64,000 bases of DNA from Acidisphaera sp. L21 (GTDB lineage Bacteria; Pseudomonadota; Alphaproteobacteria; Acetobacterales; Acetobacteraceae), in the NCBI RefSeq assembly GCF_009765685.1, contig NZ_LMUY01000151.1:120034-184033 (forward strand). Reading direction: 5' to 3'. Under the pieces are notes generated by a model that was not told the DNA's origin, did no database searches, and saw only the letters and a program-made list of their open reading frames with translations. Of this stretch, positions 34,571-43,612 are shown one piece after another. Within the stretch, counting starts at the first letter, position 1; each line of letters starts with the position of its first letter. Both the position numbers and the translations under genes were made by a program.

Positions 34571-34825
34571 ATGAGGAACCTCGCTTTGGCGGCCGTGATC
34601 GCCGTGTCTGCTATGGCTGCTGGCGGCGCGGCACGAGCGATGCCGGGCCTGCAGATGAGCACGCCGGATAGTGGCATCGTCCAAGTTGCAGAGGGGTGTG
34701 GGCCGCGCTTCCACCGAACGCCGTTCGGACGTTGCGTTCCGAATTATTACCGGGGGCCGGTGCGCCGGTTTTGCCCGCCGGGCACTCATCTGGGCCGTTT
34801 TGGAGCCTGCCGCCGCAATTTCTGA
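34571..34825 (+). CDS. Small secreted Cys-motif protein, 84 aa
   Basis: A signal peptide is clear (MRNLALAAVIAVSAMAA..., cleavage likely after ARA at about residue 23). The mature protein carries CGPRFHRTPFGRCVP and then CPPGTHLGRFGAC, two halves of one pattern: Cys, Gly/Pro, His, Phe/Gly, Cys. The four Cys could make two disulfides. GAGGAG precedes the ATG. Short proteins with this pattern are common in alphaproteobacteria; I know no function for them. Confidence 0.75.
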   Translation: MRNLALAAVIAVSAMAAGGAARAMPGLQMSTPDSGIVQVAEGCGPRFHRTPFGRCVPNYYRGPVRRFCPPGTHLGRFGACRRNF

Positions 34826-34839
34826 TCGAGCCATAGGCT

Positions 34840-34868
34840 GCCGGGCCGAACCTGCGGGTTTGCCCGGC
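34840..34868. terminator. Hairpin between convergent genes
   Basis: GCCGGGC (34840-34846) pairs with GCCCGGC (34862-34868) across a loop that contains a second small stem (AACC/GGTT). It sits between the Cys-motif gene and the end of the convergent GlxA-type regulator, only 6 bp from the latter's stop codon. Confidence 0.5.
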
Positions 34869-34873
34869 GGCCG

Positions 34874-35845
34874 TCAGGCTTCCACCGCGGTCGATAGCGC
34901 ATCGCGGGCGTTGCGCCGGATGACCTGCGGGGGCTGTCCGAACGCTCGGAGAAAGGCACGGCGCATCCGGTTGCGGTCTGCAAACCCGGTTTGATCGGCA
35001 ACCACGTCGATCGGATGCCGGCTGCGCTCCATCATCAGACGCGCAGCCTCCACCCGAAGGTTTTCGATGGCTTTGGCCGGGGACTGCCCTGTTTCGGCGT
35101 GGAACACACGGCTGAATTGCCGGGGGCTCAGGCACGCGGCCTCTGCCAGGTCGTCGACGGTCAGCGGACGATGAAGGTTCTGCTTGGCATAGGTCAGGGC
35201 AGATTGGACGCGATCCGACTTCGCTTCGAGATCCAGCAAGGTGGAAAACTGCGACTGGCCGCCTGCCCGGCGATGGTAGAGGACGAGCTTCCTGGCTATC
35301 GCCTGAACGACCTCTTGACCGAGGTCGGCCTCGATGAGGGCGAGCGCCAGGTCGATGCCGGCGCTCATGCCGGCGGAGGTCCAGATCGGGCCGTCATTGA
35401 CGAAGATACGATCCATCTCGGCGGTGCATTTCGGAAACTGCGTCTGCAATTCGCGCGCGTGCATCCAGTGCGTCGTGACGCGGCGCCCGTCGAGCAGACC
35501 AGCCTCGCCGAGGACGAACGCCCCCGTGCAAATCGCGGCTACCCGGCGTGCGTGCCTCGATGCCTGCTGCAGGAGGGCGACGAGGCCGGACGTCGACGGG
35601 TGGACGAATGTTCCGCCGCCGATGATCAGGGTGTCGAATACCGTCCCATCGAACGCCTCCGTCGCCACGGTCATGCCAGCCGAGGTGCGGATCGGGCCGC
35701 CATGTTCGGAGAGGAAATGAAGGTCGTAGCAGGCGTGGTCGCCCATGAGATTGGCAAGCTCGAAGGCGGGGATTGCGGCCAATCCCATGATCGAGACGCC
35801 CGGATAGCTGACAAAGCCGACCCGCTGCATGCCCAGATGCCCCAT
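34874..35845 (-). CDS. GlxA-type AraC-family transcriptional regulator
   Basis: 323 residues: an N-terminal DJ-1/PfpI-like domain (about 5-185, with AAICTGAFVLGEAGLLDG around the nucleophile-elbow Cys) and a C-terminal pair of AraC helix-turn-helix motifs (about 215-320, with RQFSRVFHAETGQSPAKA). It is a DNA-binding regulator responding to an unknown ligand. The start may be residue 6 (MQRVGF). It is transcribed away from an SDR gene across 135 bp, which makes that SDR its most likely target. Confidence 0.9.
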   Translation of the reverse strand: MGHLGMQRVGFVSYPGVSIMGLAAIPAFELANLMGDHACYDLHFLSEHGGPIRTSAGMTVATEAFDGTVFDTLIIGGGTFVHPSTSGLVALLQQASRHARRVAAICTGAFVLGEAGLLDGRRVTTHWMHARELQTQFPKCTAEMDRIFVNDGPIWTSAGMSAGIDLALALIEADLGQEVVQAIARKLVLYHRRAGGQSQFSTLLDLEAKSDRVQSALTYAKQNLHRPLTVDDLAEAACLSPRQFSRVFHAETGQSPAKAIENLRVEAARLMMERSRHPIDVVADQTGFADRNRMRRAFLRAFGQPPQVIRRNARDALSTAVEA

Positions 35846-35980
35846 GCGTCCTAAAGAGACGCATCTATGACATTCACGCCATAGCCGGTCAACGCTAGGT
35901 TCCGCTCATCGAAACAGGCCGCAGACACGCAGACGGTGGAACAGATCACCGGCGTGAGCGGCACATGGAGCAATCGGACG

Positions 35981-36784
35981 ATGAGCATTCAATCCTCCCA
36001 AGGCGTTGCCGTTGTTACGGGAGCGTCGAGCGGTATCGGCGCGGTCTATGCCGACCGCCTGGCGAAGCGCGGCTACGACCTCGTGCTGGTCGCCCGCAAC
36101 GAGGAGCGGCTGCGGGCACTGGCCGCCCGCCTGGCGCATGAGACGGGGCGATCGGTCGAACCGTTCAAGGCCGACCTTGGCCGCAAGGATGACCTTGCCC
36201 GGCTGGAGGCGCGGCTACGGGACGATGCGGGCATCACCATGCTCGTCAACAACGCGGGCATCGGATCCGTCGCGTCGATCGAGACGGCGAACGTGGACGA
36301 GATGGAGGCCATGATCTTCCTCAACATCACGGCGCTGACGCGGCTGACCTACGCGGTCGCGCCGGCCTTCGTGGCGCGCGGGTCGGGGACGATCATCAAC
36401 ATCTCCTCGGTCGTTGGGATCGCGGCCGAGATGTTGAACGGTGTCTATAGTGCCTCGAAATCCTACGTCCTCAGCTTCGGCCACTCGCTGCAGAAGGATC
36501 TGGCCGAGAAGGGCGTGCGCATCCAAACCGTGTTGCCCGGCGCGACGGCAACCGAGTTCTGGGACGTCGCGGGCTATGCGGCGCAGAAAACCGCGTCGAT
36601 CACCATGTCGGCCACCGACCTGGTCGATGCCGCATTGGCGGGTCTCGATCAAGGCGAACTCGTCACCATCCCCGGCCTGCAGGAAAGCGAGGATTGGACC
36701 CGCTGGGAGGCGGACCGGCGTGCGCTCGGCCCGAGATTCGGCAACGCCAAGCCCTCGCCACGCTACGGGCTGGCGACGGCCTGA
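35981..36784 (+). CDS. Short-chain dehydrogenase/reductase
   Basis: 267-residue SDR. The cofactor loop is TGASSGIG, NNAG is near residue 86, the catalytic Ser lies in NISSVVG, and YSASKSY supplies Tyr and Lys. An Arg in the VARNEERL segment after strand 2 suggests NADP. The open frame begins 15 codons earlier, but the ATG at 35981 gives the natural SDR start. It is divergent from the GlxA-type regulator. The substrate is unknown. Confidence 0.85.
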   Translation: MSIQSSQGVAVVTGASSGIGAVYADRLAKRGYDLVLVARNEERLRALAARLAHETGRSVEPFKADLGRKDDLARLEARLRDDAGITMLVNNAGIGSVASIETANVDEMEAMIFLNITALTRLTYAVAPAFVARGSGTIINISSVVGIAAEMLNGVYSASKSYVLSFGHSLQKDLAEKGVRIQTVLPGATATEFWDVAGYAAQKTASITMSATDLVDAALAGLDQGELVTIPGLQESEDWTRWEADRRALGPRFGNAKPSPRYGLATA

Positions 36785-36900
36785 ACCGAGCAGCCATCAT
36801 CCAAGGAGCACCGGGGCCGAAGACTGAGGAGGAGCCTTTACGAACGAGGCTCACCTATTGCTTGAAACGCCGGCTGCCCGTGTGGTCTTGGTGGAGATCC

Positions 36901-37662
36901 ATGCACCCCGCCCCTCCCCGTTCCGACGAGACTGCACGCGGCCCAGCGCCGTTTCGGGATGCCTTGGCCGAATTGGTGCAGGTCGGGATGCAGATTGCCC
37001 GGCTGGTGGGGCATGCGGCCGAGGCCGAGATGGCCGAGGCCGAAGCGGCGGCGAGCGCTGTCGTGGCAAGCGGGGTTCCGCCGGTGGCGACCTCGCTGGC
37101 CGAGGCGATCGAGGCGGACCGGGCTGCTGCCGCTGCCGCGGAAGCCCGGCGGAGCGTGGTGGCGCGGACCGAGATCATCGCTGCCGCGTTTACGCAGGTT
37201 TCCCGGGCGGTCCGCCGAACGGTGTGGTTGGCCGAAAAGCTGGATCGGGGCTGGGCACGGCCGGGTGGGGCGGATGACCGTCGGGCGATGGCGCGGCGGC
37301 AGATCGCTCGCACGGTGAGCGACGTCATTGCGCGTGACGCCGATCGCGCGGACGCGGAACGGCTGACCGAGGCGTTACAGGACCGGCTGGACTCGCTGGA
37401 CACCGTGGACGACATCGGCGGACGGGCGACCGAGGCGATCATTCGCGATATTTGCCGCGATCTCGGCCTCGACCCGGCGCCGATCTTGTCCAAGGTCCGC
37501 GGGTTATCCAAAGATTCGGACCAGCCGGCGGAGGAAACCGCGGGTGGCGTGATCGAAGGTGTTGGGCGGGCTAGCCGCCCGCCATCGTCATTCCGTCGAT
37601 CCGCACCGTTGGCGCGTCCACCGCCCGGCGAAAGCGCAGGTCGTTCGCCGGGGTCAGATTGA
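36901..37662 (+). CDS. Ala/Arg-rich hypothetical protein, 253 aa
   Basis: No recognisable domain. The protein is strongly helical in character, with long stretches of Ala, Glu and Arg at about 18-115 and several coiled-coil-like segments; the C-terminal 45 residues are Ser/Pro/Arg-rich and probably disordered. The ATG at 36901 has GGTGGAG upstream. The last 92 bp overlap the convergent tldE gene. Whole-length antisense translations also exist here, so a real product is likely but not certain. Confidence 0.55.
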   Translation: MHPAPPRSDETARGPAPFRDALAELVQVGMQIARLVGHAAEAEMAEAEAAASAVVASGVPPVATSLAEAIEADRAAAAAAEARRSVVARTEIIAAAFTQVSRAVRRTVWLAEKLDRGWARPGGADDRRAMARRQIARTVSDVIARDADRADAERLTEALQDRLDSLDTVDDIGGRATEAIIRDICRDLGLDPAPILSKVRGLSKDSDQPAEETAGGVIEGVGRASRPPSSFRRSAPLARPPPGESAGRSPGSD

Positions 37663-38869
37663 GGAACATCTCCTTCAGATTGCTGGCGATGGTGATTTCG
37701 GCCACCGGCTCGGCCAGCGCACCGTTGCGGATCATGAATCCGGCGGCGCCGCGGCTGTAATCGCCGGTCAGCCCATTTATGCCCTGGCCCATCAATTCGG
37801 TGATGTACAGCCCCTCGGTGATGTCGGCCATCAGGTCGGCCGGGGTCAGCTTGCCGGCGGAGAGGAAGGCGTTGGTGAGACCGGGCGAACCCTTCGCCTG
37901 CAGCCCGAGTTGGCGTGCGGCGCGGCTGTCCATCAGCCAGGTTGTGAGCACGCCGTCGTCGATCAGCACCGTGTTGGCACTTGGGATGCCCTCGCCATCG
38001 AACGGGCGGGAGCGCGGGCCACGCAGGCGGCGGGGTTCGTCGGTGATCCGGATGCCGCGGGCGAAGATCTGCTTGCCCAGGCTGTCCTTCAGGAAGGTGG
38101 TGCCGCGCGCGACCGAACTGCCGCTGACGGCGCCTGCCAGATGGCCGATGAGCCCGCCGGCAACGCGTGGGTCGAACAGCACGGGCAGCTTGGCCGTGGC
38201 AGGCCGTGTCGGGTTCAGCCGGGCGATGGCGCGGTGGGCGGCGCTGGTGCCGATGGCCACCGGGTCGTCGAGGTCGGACAGGAAGGTGGCGGAGTGGTAG
38301 TCGTAATCCCGCTGCATCCCGACGCCTTCGCCGGCCAGCGCGGTGGCGCTGACCGAGTGGCTGGTGCGGGCGTAGCCGCCGAGGAAGCCCGCGGACGTCG
38401 CGAGCAGGAATTCGTAGCGGCCGTAGCCCGCCTCCCCGCCTTCGGAATTGGTGATGCCGGGCACGGCGCGGGCGGCGTCCTCGGCCAAGGCGGCGCGGAC
38501 GGTGAGCGCTTCGACCGTCGGCTCGGTGAGGTCGGCGAGTTCCAGCGGGCCGGCGTCCACCGTCTGGGCGTTGTCGGCCAGGCCGCCATAGGGGTCTTCC
38601 GGGACGACCTTGGCCATTGCCACCGCGCGTTCCGCCAGGGCAGCGAAGCCCGAGGCGGCGATTTCGGTGGTGGAAACGGAGGCGCTGCGCTTGCCGACGA
38701 ACACCGTCAGCTCCAGCCCACGCCGCTCCGAGCGCTCCAGATGCTCGGTCTGGCCGAGGCGGCGGGAGATGGAGAGCGAGGTGGAGCCGGAGACGGCGGC
38801 CTCGGCGGTGTCGGCACCGGCTTGGCGGGCGCGGTCCAACAGGGCGGTGAGGAGGTCGAGCTGGCTCAT
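37571..38869 (-). CDS. pmbA: TldE/PmbA-family metalloprotease subunit
   Basis: 432 residues of the TldD/TldE family, which forms a heterodimer that degrades unfolded or modified peptides; TldE/PmbA is the non-catalytic partner. The ATG at 38869 overlaps the preceding peptidase stop as ATGA; upstream continuation of the frame has no similarity. Typical segments are SGSSVARGTTFLKDSLG and the C-terminal GAAGFMIRNG. No tldD is in the window. Confidence 0.9.
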   Translation of the reverse strand: MSQLDLLTALLDRARQAGADTAEAAVSGSTSLSISRRLGQTEHLERSERRGLELTVFVGKRSASVSTTEIAASGFAALAERAVAMAKVVPEDPYGGLADNAQTVDAGPLELADLTEPTVEALTVRAALAEDAARAVPGITNSEGGEAGYGRYEFLLATSAGFLGGYARTSHSVSATALAGEGVGMQRDYDYHSATFLSDLDDPVAIGTSAAHRAIARLNPTRPATAKLPVLFDPRVAGGLIGHLAGAVSGSSVARGTTFLKDSLGKQIFARGIRITDEPRRLRGPRSRPFDGEGIPSANTVLIDDGVLTTWLMDSRAARQLGLQAKGSPGLTNAFLSAGKLTPADLMADITEGLYITELMGQGINGLTGDYSRGAAGFMIRNGALAEPVAEITIASNLKEMFLNLTPANDLRFRRAVDAPTVRIDGMTMAGG

Positions 38870-40125
38870 GCGGCCAACCGGTCCGCGATGTCGACGAGAT
38901 GCGGCACGTGATCGGTCGGGCCGAGGGCCGCCAGGGTCGGCCGGCCACGGAAGATGCGGGAGGCGGCGCGGCGGATGTCGGCCAGGGTGACGGCCTCGAT
39001 CTTGGCGACGGTTTCGGCGACGGGGACGATGCGGCCGAAGACCTGGATCTGCCGGGCCAGTTGCTCGCACCGGCTGCCGGTGGATTCGAGCGACATCAGC
39101 AGCCCGGCCTTGGTCTGAGCGCGGGCGCGGCGCAGTTCGTCCTCGTTGGCATCCACCTGAACCCGGCGCAGTTCTTCGAGCGTGACGGGGACCAGTTCCT
39201 TCGCCTCCTCCTCGCCGGTGCCGGCGTAGATGCCGAACAGGCCGCCATCGAGGGCGGGGGCGGTGAAGGAGTAGATGGAGTAGACCAGGCCGCGGCGCTC
39301 GCGGATCTCCTGGAACAACCGGGACGACATGCCGCCGCCCAGCAGGGTCGACATCAGCATCGAGGGATAGAAGTCGGGGTCGTTATAGGCCATGGCCGGG
39401 AAGCCCAGCACGATGTGGACCTGGTCGAGGTCGCGGCCCTCGCGGAACTCGCCGCCGCCGTAGAGGCCGGGAACCGCCTTTGGCGGGGTGGATTGGGGCA
39501 GGTCGGCAAAATGCTCGGTGATCAGGGCCAGGGTGCGGTCATGGTCGAGGTTGCCGGCGGCGGCGACCACGGTGTTGCCCGTGGTGTAGTGGCGGCGCAT
39601 GTAGCCGGTCAGCACGTCCCGCTTCATGTCCTTGATGCCGGCCTCGCGTCCCAGCGTGGGGCGACCCATCGGCTGGTCCGGGTAGGCGGTTTCCTGGAAA
39701 TGGTCGAACACGATGTCGTCGGGCGTGTCGTTGGCCTGGCCGATCTCCTGCAGGATGACGCCGCGCTCACGCTCCAACTCCTCGGGCGCGAAGGTGCTGT
39801 GGGTCAAGATGTCGCCGATGATGTCGGCGCCGAGGGCCAGGTCCTCCTTCAGCAGCTTGACGTAATAGGCGGTCTGCTCGCGCGCGGTGTAGGCGTTGAT
39901 GTGGCCGCCCACATCCTCCACCGCTTCGGCGATGGCGGTGGCGGTGCGCCGCTCGGTGCCCTTGAACGCCATGTGCTCGAGGAAATGGCTGGCACCGTTC
40001 TCCGCCTCCGTCTCGTTGCGCGTGCCGGCGCCTACGTAGGCACCCAGCGAGACGGTTTCGACCCGGTCCATCTGCTCGGTCACCACCGTCAGTCCGGACG
40101 GCAGGGTGGAGACTCGGATGCTCAT
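38866..40125 (-). CDS. M16-family processing-type zinc peptidase
   Basis: 419-residue pitrilysin-family protease. The inverted zinc motif HFLEH is at 47-51 and the distal glutamate is E127 (RGVILQEI), so it is catalytically intact. It is related to mitochondrial processing peptidase beta. The start overlaps thrC (ATGA), and the end overlaps pmbA in the same way, making a tightly coupled three-gene operon. Its physiological substrate is not shown by the sequence. Confidence 0.92.
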   Translation of the reverse strand: MSIRVSTLPSGLTVVTEQMDRVETVSLGAYVGAGTRNETEAENGASHFLEHMAFKGTERRTATAIAEAVEDVGGHINAYTAREQTAYYVKLLKEDLALGADIIGDILTHSTFAPEELERERGVILQEIGQANDTPDDIVFDHFQETAYPDQPMGRPTLGREAGIKDMKRDVLTGYMRRHYTTGNTVVAAAGNLDHDRTLALITEHFADLPQSTPPKAVPGLYGGGEFREGRDLDQVHIVLGFPAMAYNDPDFYPSMLMSTLLGGGMSSRLFQEIRERRGLVYSIYSFTAPALDGGLFGIYAGTGEEEAKELVPVTLEELRRVQVDANEDELRRARAQTKAGLLMSLESTGSRCEQLARQIQVFGRIVPVAETVAKIEAVTLADIRRAASRIFRGRPTLAALGPTDHVPHLVDIADRLAA

Positions 40126-41525
40126 GCGGCGTTCCTGTATGCGAAAGCCCGAACCTGCGCCTCGATGGCATCGAGGTCGTTGGGGGCGGTGGTGAAGTGT
40201 TCCGGCCTCTCATATAGGTCGGCCAAGTGCTTTGGCAGCGGCGGGCGACGGCCGGTCGCCTGTTCCATGGCGTCGGGGAACTTGGCCGGGTGGGCGGTGG
40301 CCGCGGCGATGGTGGGCGTGTGATGGGTGCAGGGCAACGCCCGGGCGGCGGCGATGCCGATGGCGGAGTGCGGATCGGCCAGGTAGCCGCATTCCCTATC
40401 CAGCCGGCGGATTTCGGCCAGGGTGCCCTCGTCGTCCAGGCGGAAGCCGTGCATCAGCGTGGTGGCGCGCTGCCACGCGGTGTGCGGCACCTCCATCCGC
40501 CCGGTGCTGCGGAAGCCGGTCATGGCGGCGGCGGTGGCGGCCGGGTCGCGGTCCAGCAGTTCGAACAACAGACGCTCGAAATTGGAGCTGACCTGGATGT
40601 CCATCGAGGGGGACAGGCTCGGCTCCACCGGCGCCATGCTCATGTCGTTGCCGGCCAGAAAGCGGGAGAGGATGTCGTTGCGGTTGCTGGCGACGACCAG
40701 GCGGGCGACAGGCAGGCCCATGCGGCGGGCGGCCCAGGCGGCGAGGACGTTGCCGAAATTGCCGGTGGGGACGCTGAACGCCACCTCCCGCTCCGGCGCG
40801 CCCAGGGCCAGGGCGGCGTGGATATAGTAGGGAATCTGGGCGGCGATGCGGGCCCAGTTGATGGAGTTGACGGCGGACAGGTGCATGTCGGTGCGGAAGG
40901 CAGTGTCGGCGAACATGGCCTTCACCAGGTCCTGGCAATCGTCGAAGGTGCCATCCACGGCGATGTTGGCGACGTTGGCGGCGTTCACGGTGGTCATCTG
41001 CCGCCGTTGCACCTCGCTGGTGCGGCCGGCGGGGTGGAGGATGGCGATGTCGACGCGGCTGCGGTCGCGGCAGGCCTCGATCGCGGCGGACCCGGTGTCG
41101 CCGCTGGTGGCGCCGACGATGGTGACCCGCTCGTTGCGCGCGGTCAGCACATGGTCGAACAGGCGGCCGAGCACCTGCATCGCCATGTCCTTGAACGCCA
41201 GGGTGGGGCCGTGAAACAGCTCCATCGACCAGAGCGTGGTGTCGAGCTGGACCAGGGGGACGACCGCCGGGTGGGCGAAGTTGGCATAGGCGTCGCGGCA
41301 GATGGTTTGCAGCTTGGCGAAGGGGACGGCGTCACCGATGAAGGGCTGCATCACCCGCGCCGCGAGCTCGGGATACGGCAGGCCACGCAGGGCGCGCAGA
41401 TCGGCATGGGAGAGGGTGGGCCAGGTCTCGGGCATGAACAGCCCACCGTCCTCGGCCAATCCGGCGAGCAGCACGCCGGCAAAATCACGTGCGGGCGCCT
41501 GCCCGCGGGTGGAGATGTAACGCAT
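40122..41525 (-). CDS. thrC: Threonine synthase
   Basis: PLP enzyme converting O-phosphohomoserine to threonine, 467 residues. The PLP lysine is K112 in LAFKDMAMQ; GATSGDTGSAA binds the cofactor phosphate. The N-terminal MRYISTRG is typical of the longer bacterial form. First gene of the thrC-M16 peptidase-pmbA operon. A run of 15-bp repeats lies just upstream. Confidence 0.96.
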   Translation of the reverse strand: MRYISTRGQAPARDFAGVLLAGLAEDGGLFMPETWPTLSHADLRALRGLPYPELAARVMQPFIGDAVPFAKLQTICRDAYANFAHPAVVPLVQLDTTLWSMELFHGPTLAFKDMAMQVLGRLFDHVLTARNERVTIVGATSGDTGSAAIEACRDRSRVDIAILHPAGRTSEVQRRQMTTVNAANVANIAVDGTFDDCQDLVKAMFADTAFRTDMHLSAVNSINWARIAAQIPYYIHAALALGAPEREVAFSVPTGNFGNVLAAWAARRMGLPVARLVVASNRNDILSRFLAGNDMSMAPVEPSLSPSMDIQVSSNFERLLFELLDRDPAATAAAMTGFRSTGRMEVPHTAWQRATTLMHGFRLDDEGTLAEIRRLDRECGYLADPHSAIGIAAARALPCTHHTPTIAAATAHPAKFPDAMEQATGRRPPLPKHLADLYERPEHFTTAPNDLDAIEAQVRAFAYRNAA

Positions 41526-41560
41526 CCGGCCACGATAGGCGCAGACCGCCGCCAGGGCGA

Positions 41561-41620
41561 GAGCCGGGTTGGCGAGAGCCGGGTTGGCAAGAGGCGGGTT
41601 GGCGAGAGGCGAGTTGGCGG
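41561..41620. repeat. Four tandem 15-bp repeats upstream of thrC
   Basis: Four head-to-tail copies of a GAGCCGGGTTGGCGA-like unit, at 41561-41575, 41576-41590, 41591-41605 and 41606-41620. They differ by one to three bases. They fill half of the 117-bp gap between thrC and tadG, where a thrC promoter should lie. A slippage-type repeat that could vary in number. Confidence 0.85.
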
Positions 41621-41642
41621 GGGAGGTGGGGGCAGGCTGGGC

Positions 41643-42947
41643 CTATTGGGTGAAATGCCCGGAGGTCTGCAGCACCGTGGCCAGCATCGCGTTCAGCTGG
41701 GTATCGATGTCGGCGGAGTTGGAGGCAACGAAGGCGTAGTTGGTGGCGCTGGCGCAGGCGGTCATCGCCTGCTGGATCTGGTCCGGCGTGCCCATGCTTT
41801 GATATTGCCAGACATTGCTCATGTAGAAGGGGTTGGTCGGCAGCGGCAGATAGGGCGTGTACAGCGTCAGGATGATGACGCCGTTATTCTTCAGCGCCTG
41901 GCAGTCGGTGGGGCTGATGGGTCCGATGACGCGGGCGCTGCCGCTCATCTGGTCGACCAGGCCGTCCGAAACGATGAACAGGTATTTCTGCGATTTCGCC
42001 TGGGTGCTGCCGTCCCCGGAGGCGGTCGTCGTCGCGGCCAGGCTGCTCATCGCGGCGGAGAAATAGGTTTCGGGGCAGTTGGACGTGCACATGTTGACGT
42101 CGGGCGAGATCGACGCGAGTGCGGTGCTGGCGCCCGAGATGCTGGAACTCATGGAGTAGATCGTGCTGAACGCCTGCGCGAAGGTCGACAGCCCCAGCCG
42201 GAAGGTGCCGTATTTATTCGCCGCGGCAATATTGGTGATCAGGTTGCCAACGGCGGATCGCAGCACGTCCAATCGCAAGGTCACCCCGCCGAGTTGGGCC
42301 AGCGCCAGGTAGTCGGTGCCTGCGGTGTTCCAGTGGCAGGCGAAGGCGCATTGCTGCCCGGCATTGTCGGGCACGACCTCGTTCTTGGCCGCCTTGAACG
42401 CGGTGGTAAGCGCCTGCAGGTTGGAAATGTCGCTGGCGGTGGCCGCAATGAGCATCGAGGCGGAGGTGTCCATGAGCACCTGAATGTCGACATACGGATT
42501 GACCGACATGCTGGCGGACGAAACACCGGACAGCGGGATCGTCTTCATTCCAACGACTGCACCAAGTGCGGTGGTGTAGACGGCGCTGTAGGTGACGTTC
42601 GACGTGAATTGGGTGCCAGTTTGGGTGACGGTGATGACCGGGGTGCCGAACACGACGCTGGAGATGGTGCCCGCCTGCGCGACAAACCGGCTTTTCGCCG
42701 CCGCCGTGGCCGTGGCAACTGCCGTGCTGGAGCCGGCCTGATATTGGTTCGAGGCCACCGTCGTCGCCAGCAACGCCGCCGAGTCGGCCGCGGCATCCAG
42801 CGTGGCATGGGCCGAGGTGGCAGCGCCGACATCCACCGCCAGCGCGGCAAACCCGATCAATGGCACGGCAATCAGCGCAGTGACGATCGCTACGTTGCCA
42901 CGACGATCCCGCCGGGGGACGCAGGCGCCCCAACGCGGCCAGCGCAT
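41643..42947 (-). CDS. tadG: TadG-like pilus-assembly protein with VWA domain
   Basis: 434 residues: an N-terminal TadE/F-like segment (RRGNVAIVTALIAVPL and one transmembrane helix to about residue 40), then a von Willebrand A domain with the metal site DTSASM near residue 159 and further acidic residues around SDGL. The rest is Ser/Thr/Ala-rich and extracytoplasmic. Last gene of a tadE-tadF-tadG set; its ATG overlaps the preceding stop (TGATG). Family role: Flp pilus assembly and surface adhesion. Confidence 0.88.
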   Translation of the reverse strand: MRWPRWGACVPRRDRRGNVAIVTALIAVPLIGFAALAVDVGAATSAHATLDAAADSAALLATTVASNQYQAGSSTAVATATAAAKSRFVAQAGTISSVVFGTPVITVTQTGTQFTSNVTYSAVYTTALGAVVGMKTIPLSGVSSASMSVNPYVDIQVLMDTSASMLIAATASDISNLQALTTAFKAAKNEVVPDNAGQQCAFACHWNTAGTDYLALAQLGGVTLRLDVLRSAVGNLITNIAAANKYGTFRLGLSTFAQAFSTIYSMSSSISGASTALASISPDVNMCTSNCPETYFSAAMSSLAATTTASGDGSTQAKSQKYLFIVSDGLVDQMSGSARVIGPISPTDCQALKNNGVIILTLYTPYLPLPTNPFYMSNVWQYQSMGTPDQIQQAMTACASATNYAFVASNSADIDTQLNAMLATVLQTSGHFTQ

Positions 42948-43612
42948 CAGGAGCCCACCAGCGGGCAGATCACGTTCGGACCAACATACCCTGGCACCAG
43001 CGTGATCGCGTTGTTGACCCGGGGGGACACGTAGGCCGAGCGTTGCATGGTGAAACTACCTACAAAGACGCTGGTGAAAAGTGGGACGTAGACCTGCGAG
43101 ATGTCCGCCACGAGCACCGCAGTCGCACCGAACGCGCTGGCCGGCAGCGCGGTGAGGCTGGGGTTGGAGCCATCGGGCTGGGAGGCGACGGCACCGCATG
43201 CCCGCAGCGTCGGCTGGCCGGACGGGTTGGCGACGCTCCATGCCACAGCCGCGGTATAGGTGCAGCCGGTGGTGCAGCCCTTGGGCGTCGGGGTGAAATT
43301 CACCTCGGACAGGGTGATGGCAAAGCTGCCGTTGACGCTGAGTTGGTTGGCGAGCCAGAGCGGGAAGACCGCGAATGGCGCGGTGGTGGCTGCGAAGGCC
43401 TGCTGGCCCGTCAGAGTGCTCAGGCTTGCGGTGGCCACGGCCTCGGTGGAGGCGATGGTGGCGACGGAGGCAGCGGCGACGGTGAGCCGGCGACCCATGA
43501 TGAAGGCGCGGGACAGATCCACCATCGCCAGCAGCACCAGCACCAGCACCGGCGCCACGAGGGCGAATTCCAACCCGGCCAGTGCTCGGCGGCTGCGCCA
43601 TAGCTTCAGCAT
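42947..43612 (-). CDS. TadF-like pilus-associated membrane protein
   Basis: 221 residues. The N-terminus has the TadE-type signature: basic RSRRALAGLEFALVAPV followed by a hydrophobic helix, so the protein is a single-pass inner-membrane pseudopilin. The extracytoplasmic part has paired cysteines (GCTTGC, then later Cys). The frame is open for 99 more codons, but the ATG at 43612 gives the family start and overlaps tadE by 7 bp. Distinction of tadE from tadF here is by order only. Confidence 0.82.
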   Translation of the reverse strand: MLKLWRSRRALAGLEFALVAPVLVLVLLAMVDLSRAFIMGRRLTVAAASVATIASTEAVATASLSTLTGQQAFAATTAPFAVFPLWLANQLSVNGSFAITLSEVNFTPTPKGCTTGCTYTAAVAWSVANPSGQPTLRACGAVASQPDGSNPSLTALPASAFGATAVLVADISQVYVPLFTSVFVGSFTMQRSAYVSPRVNNAITLVPGYVGPNVICPLVGS

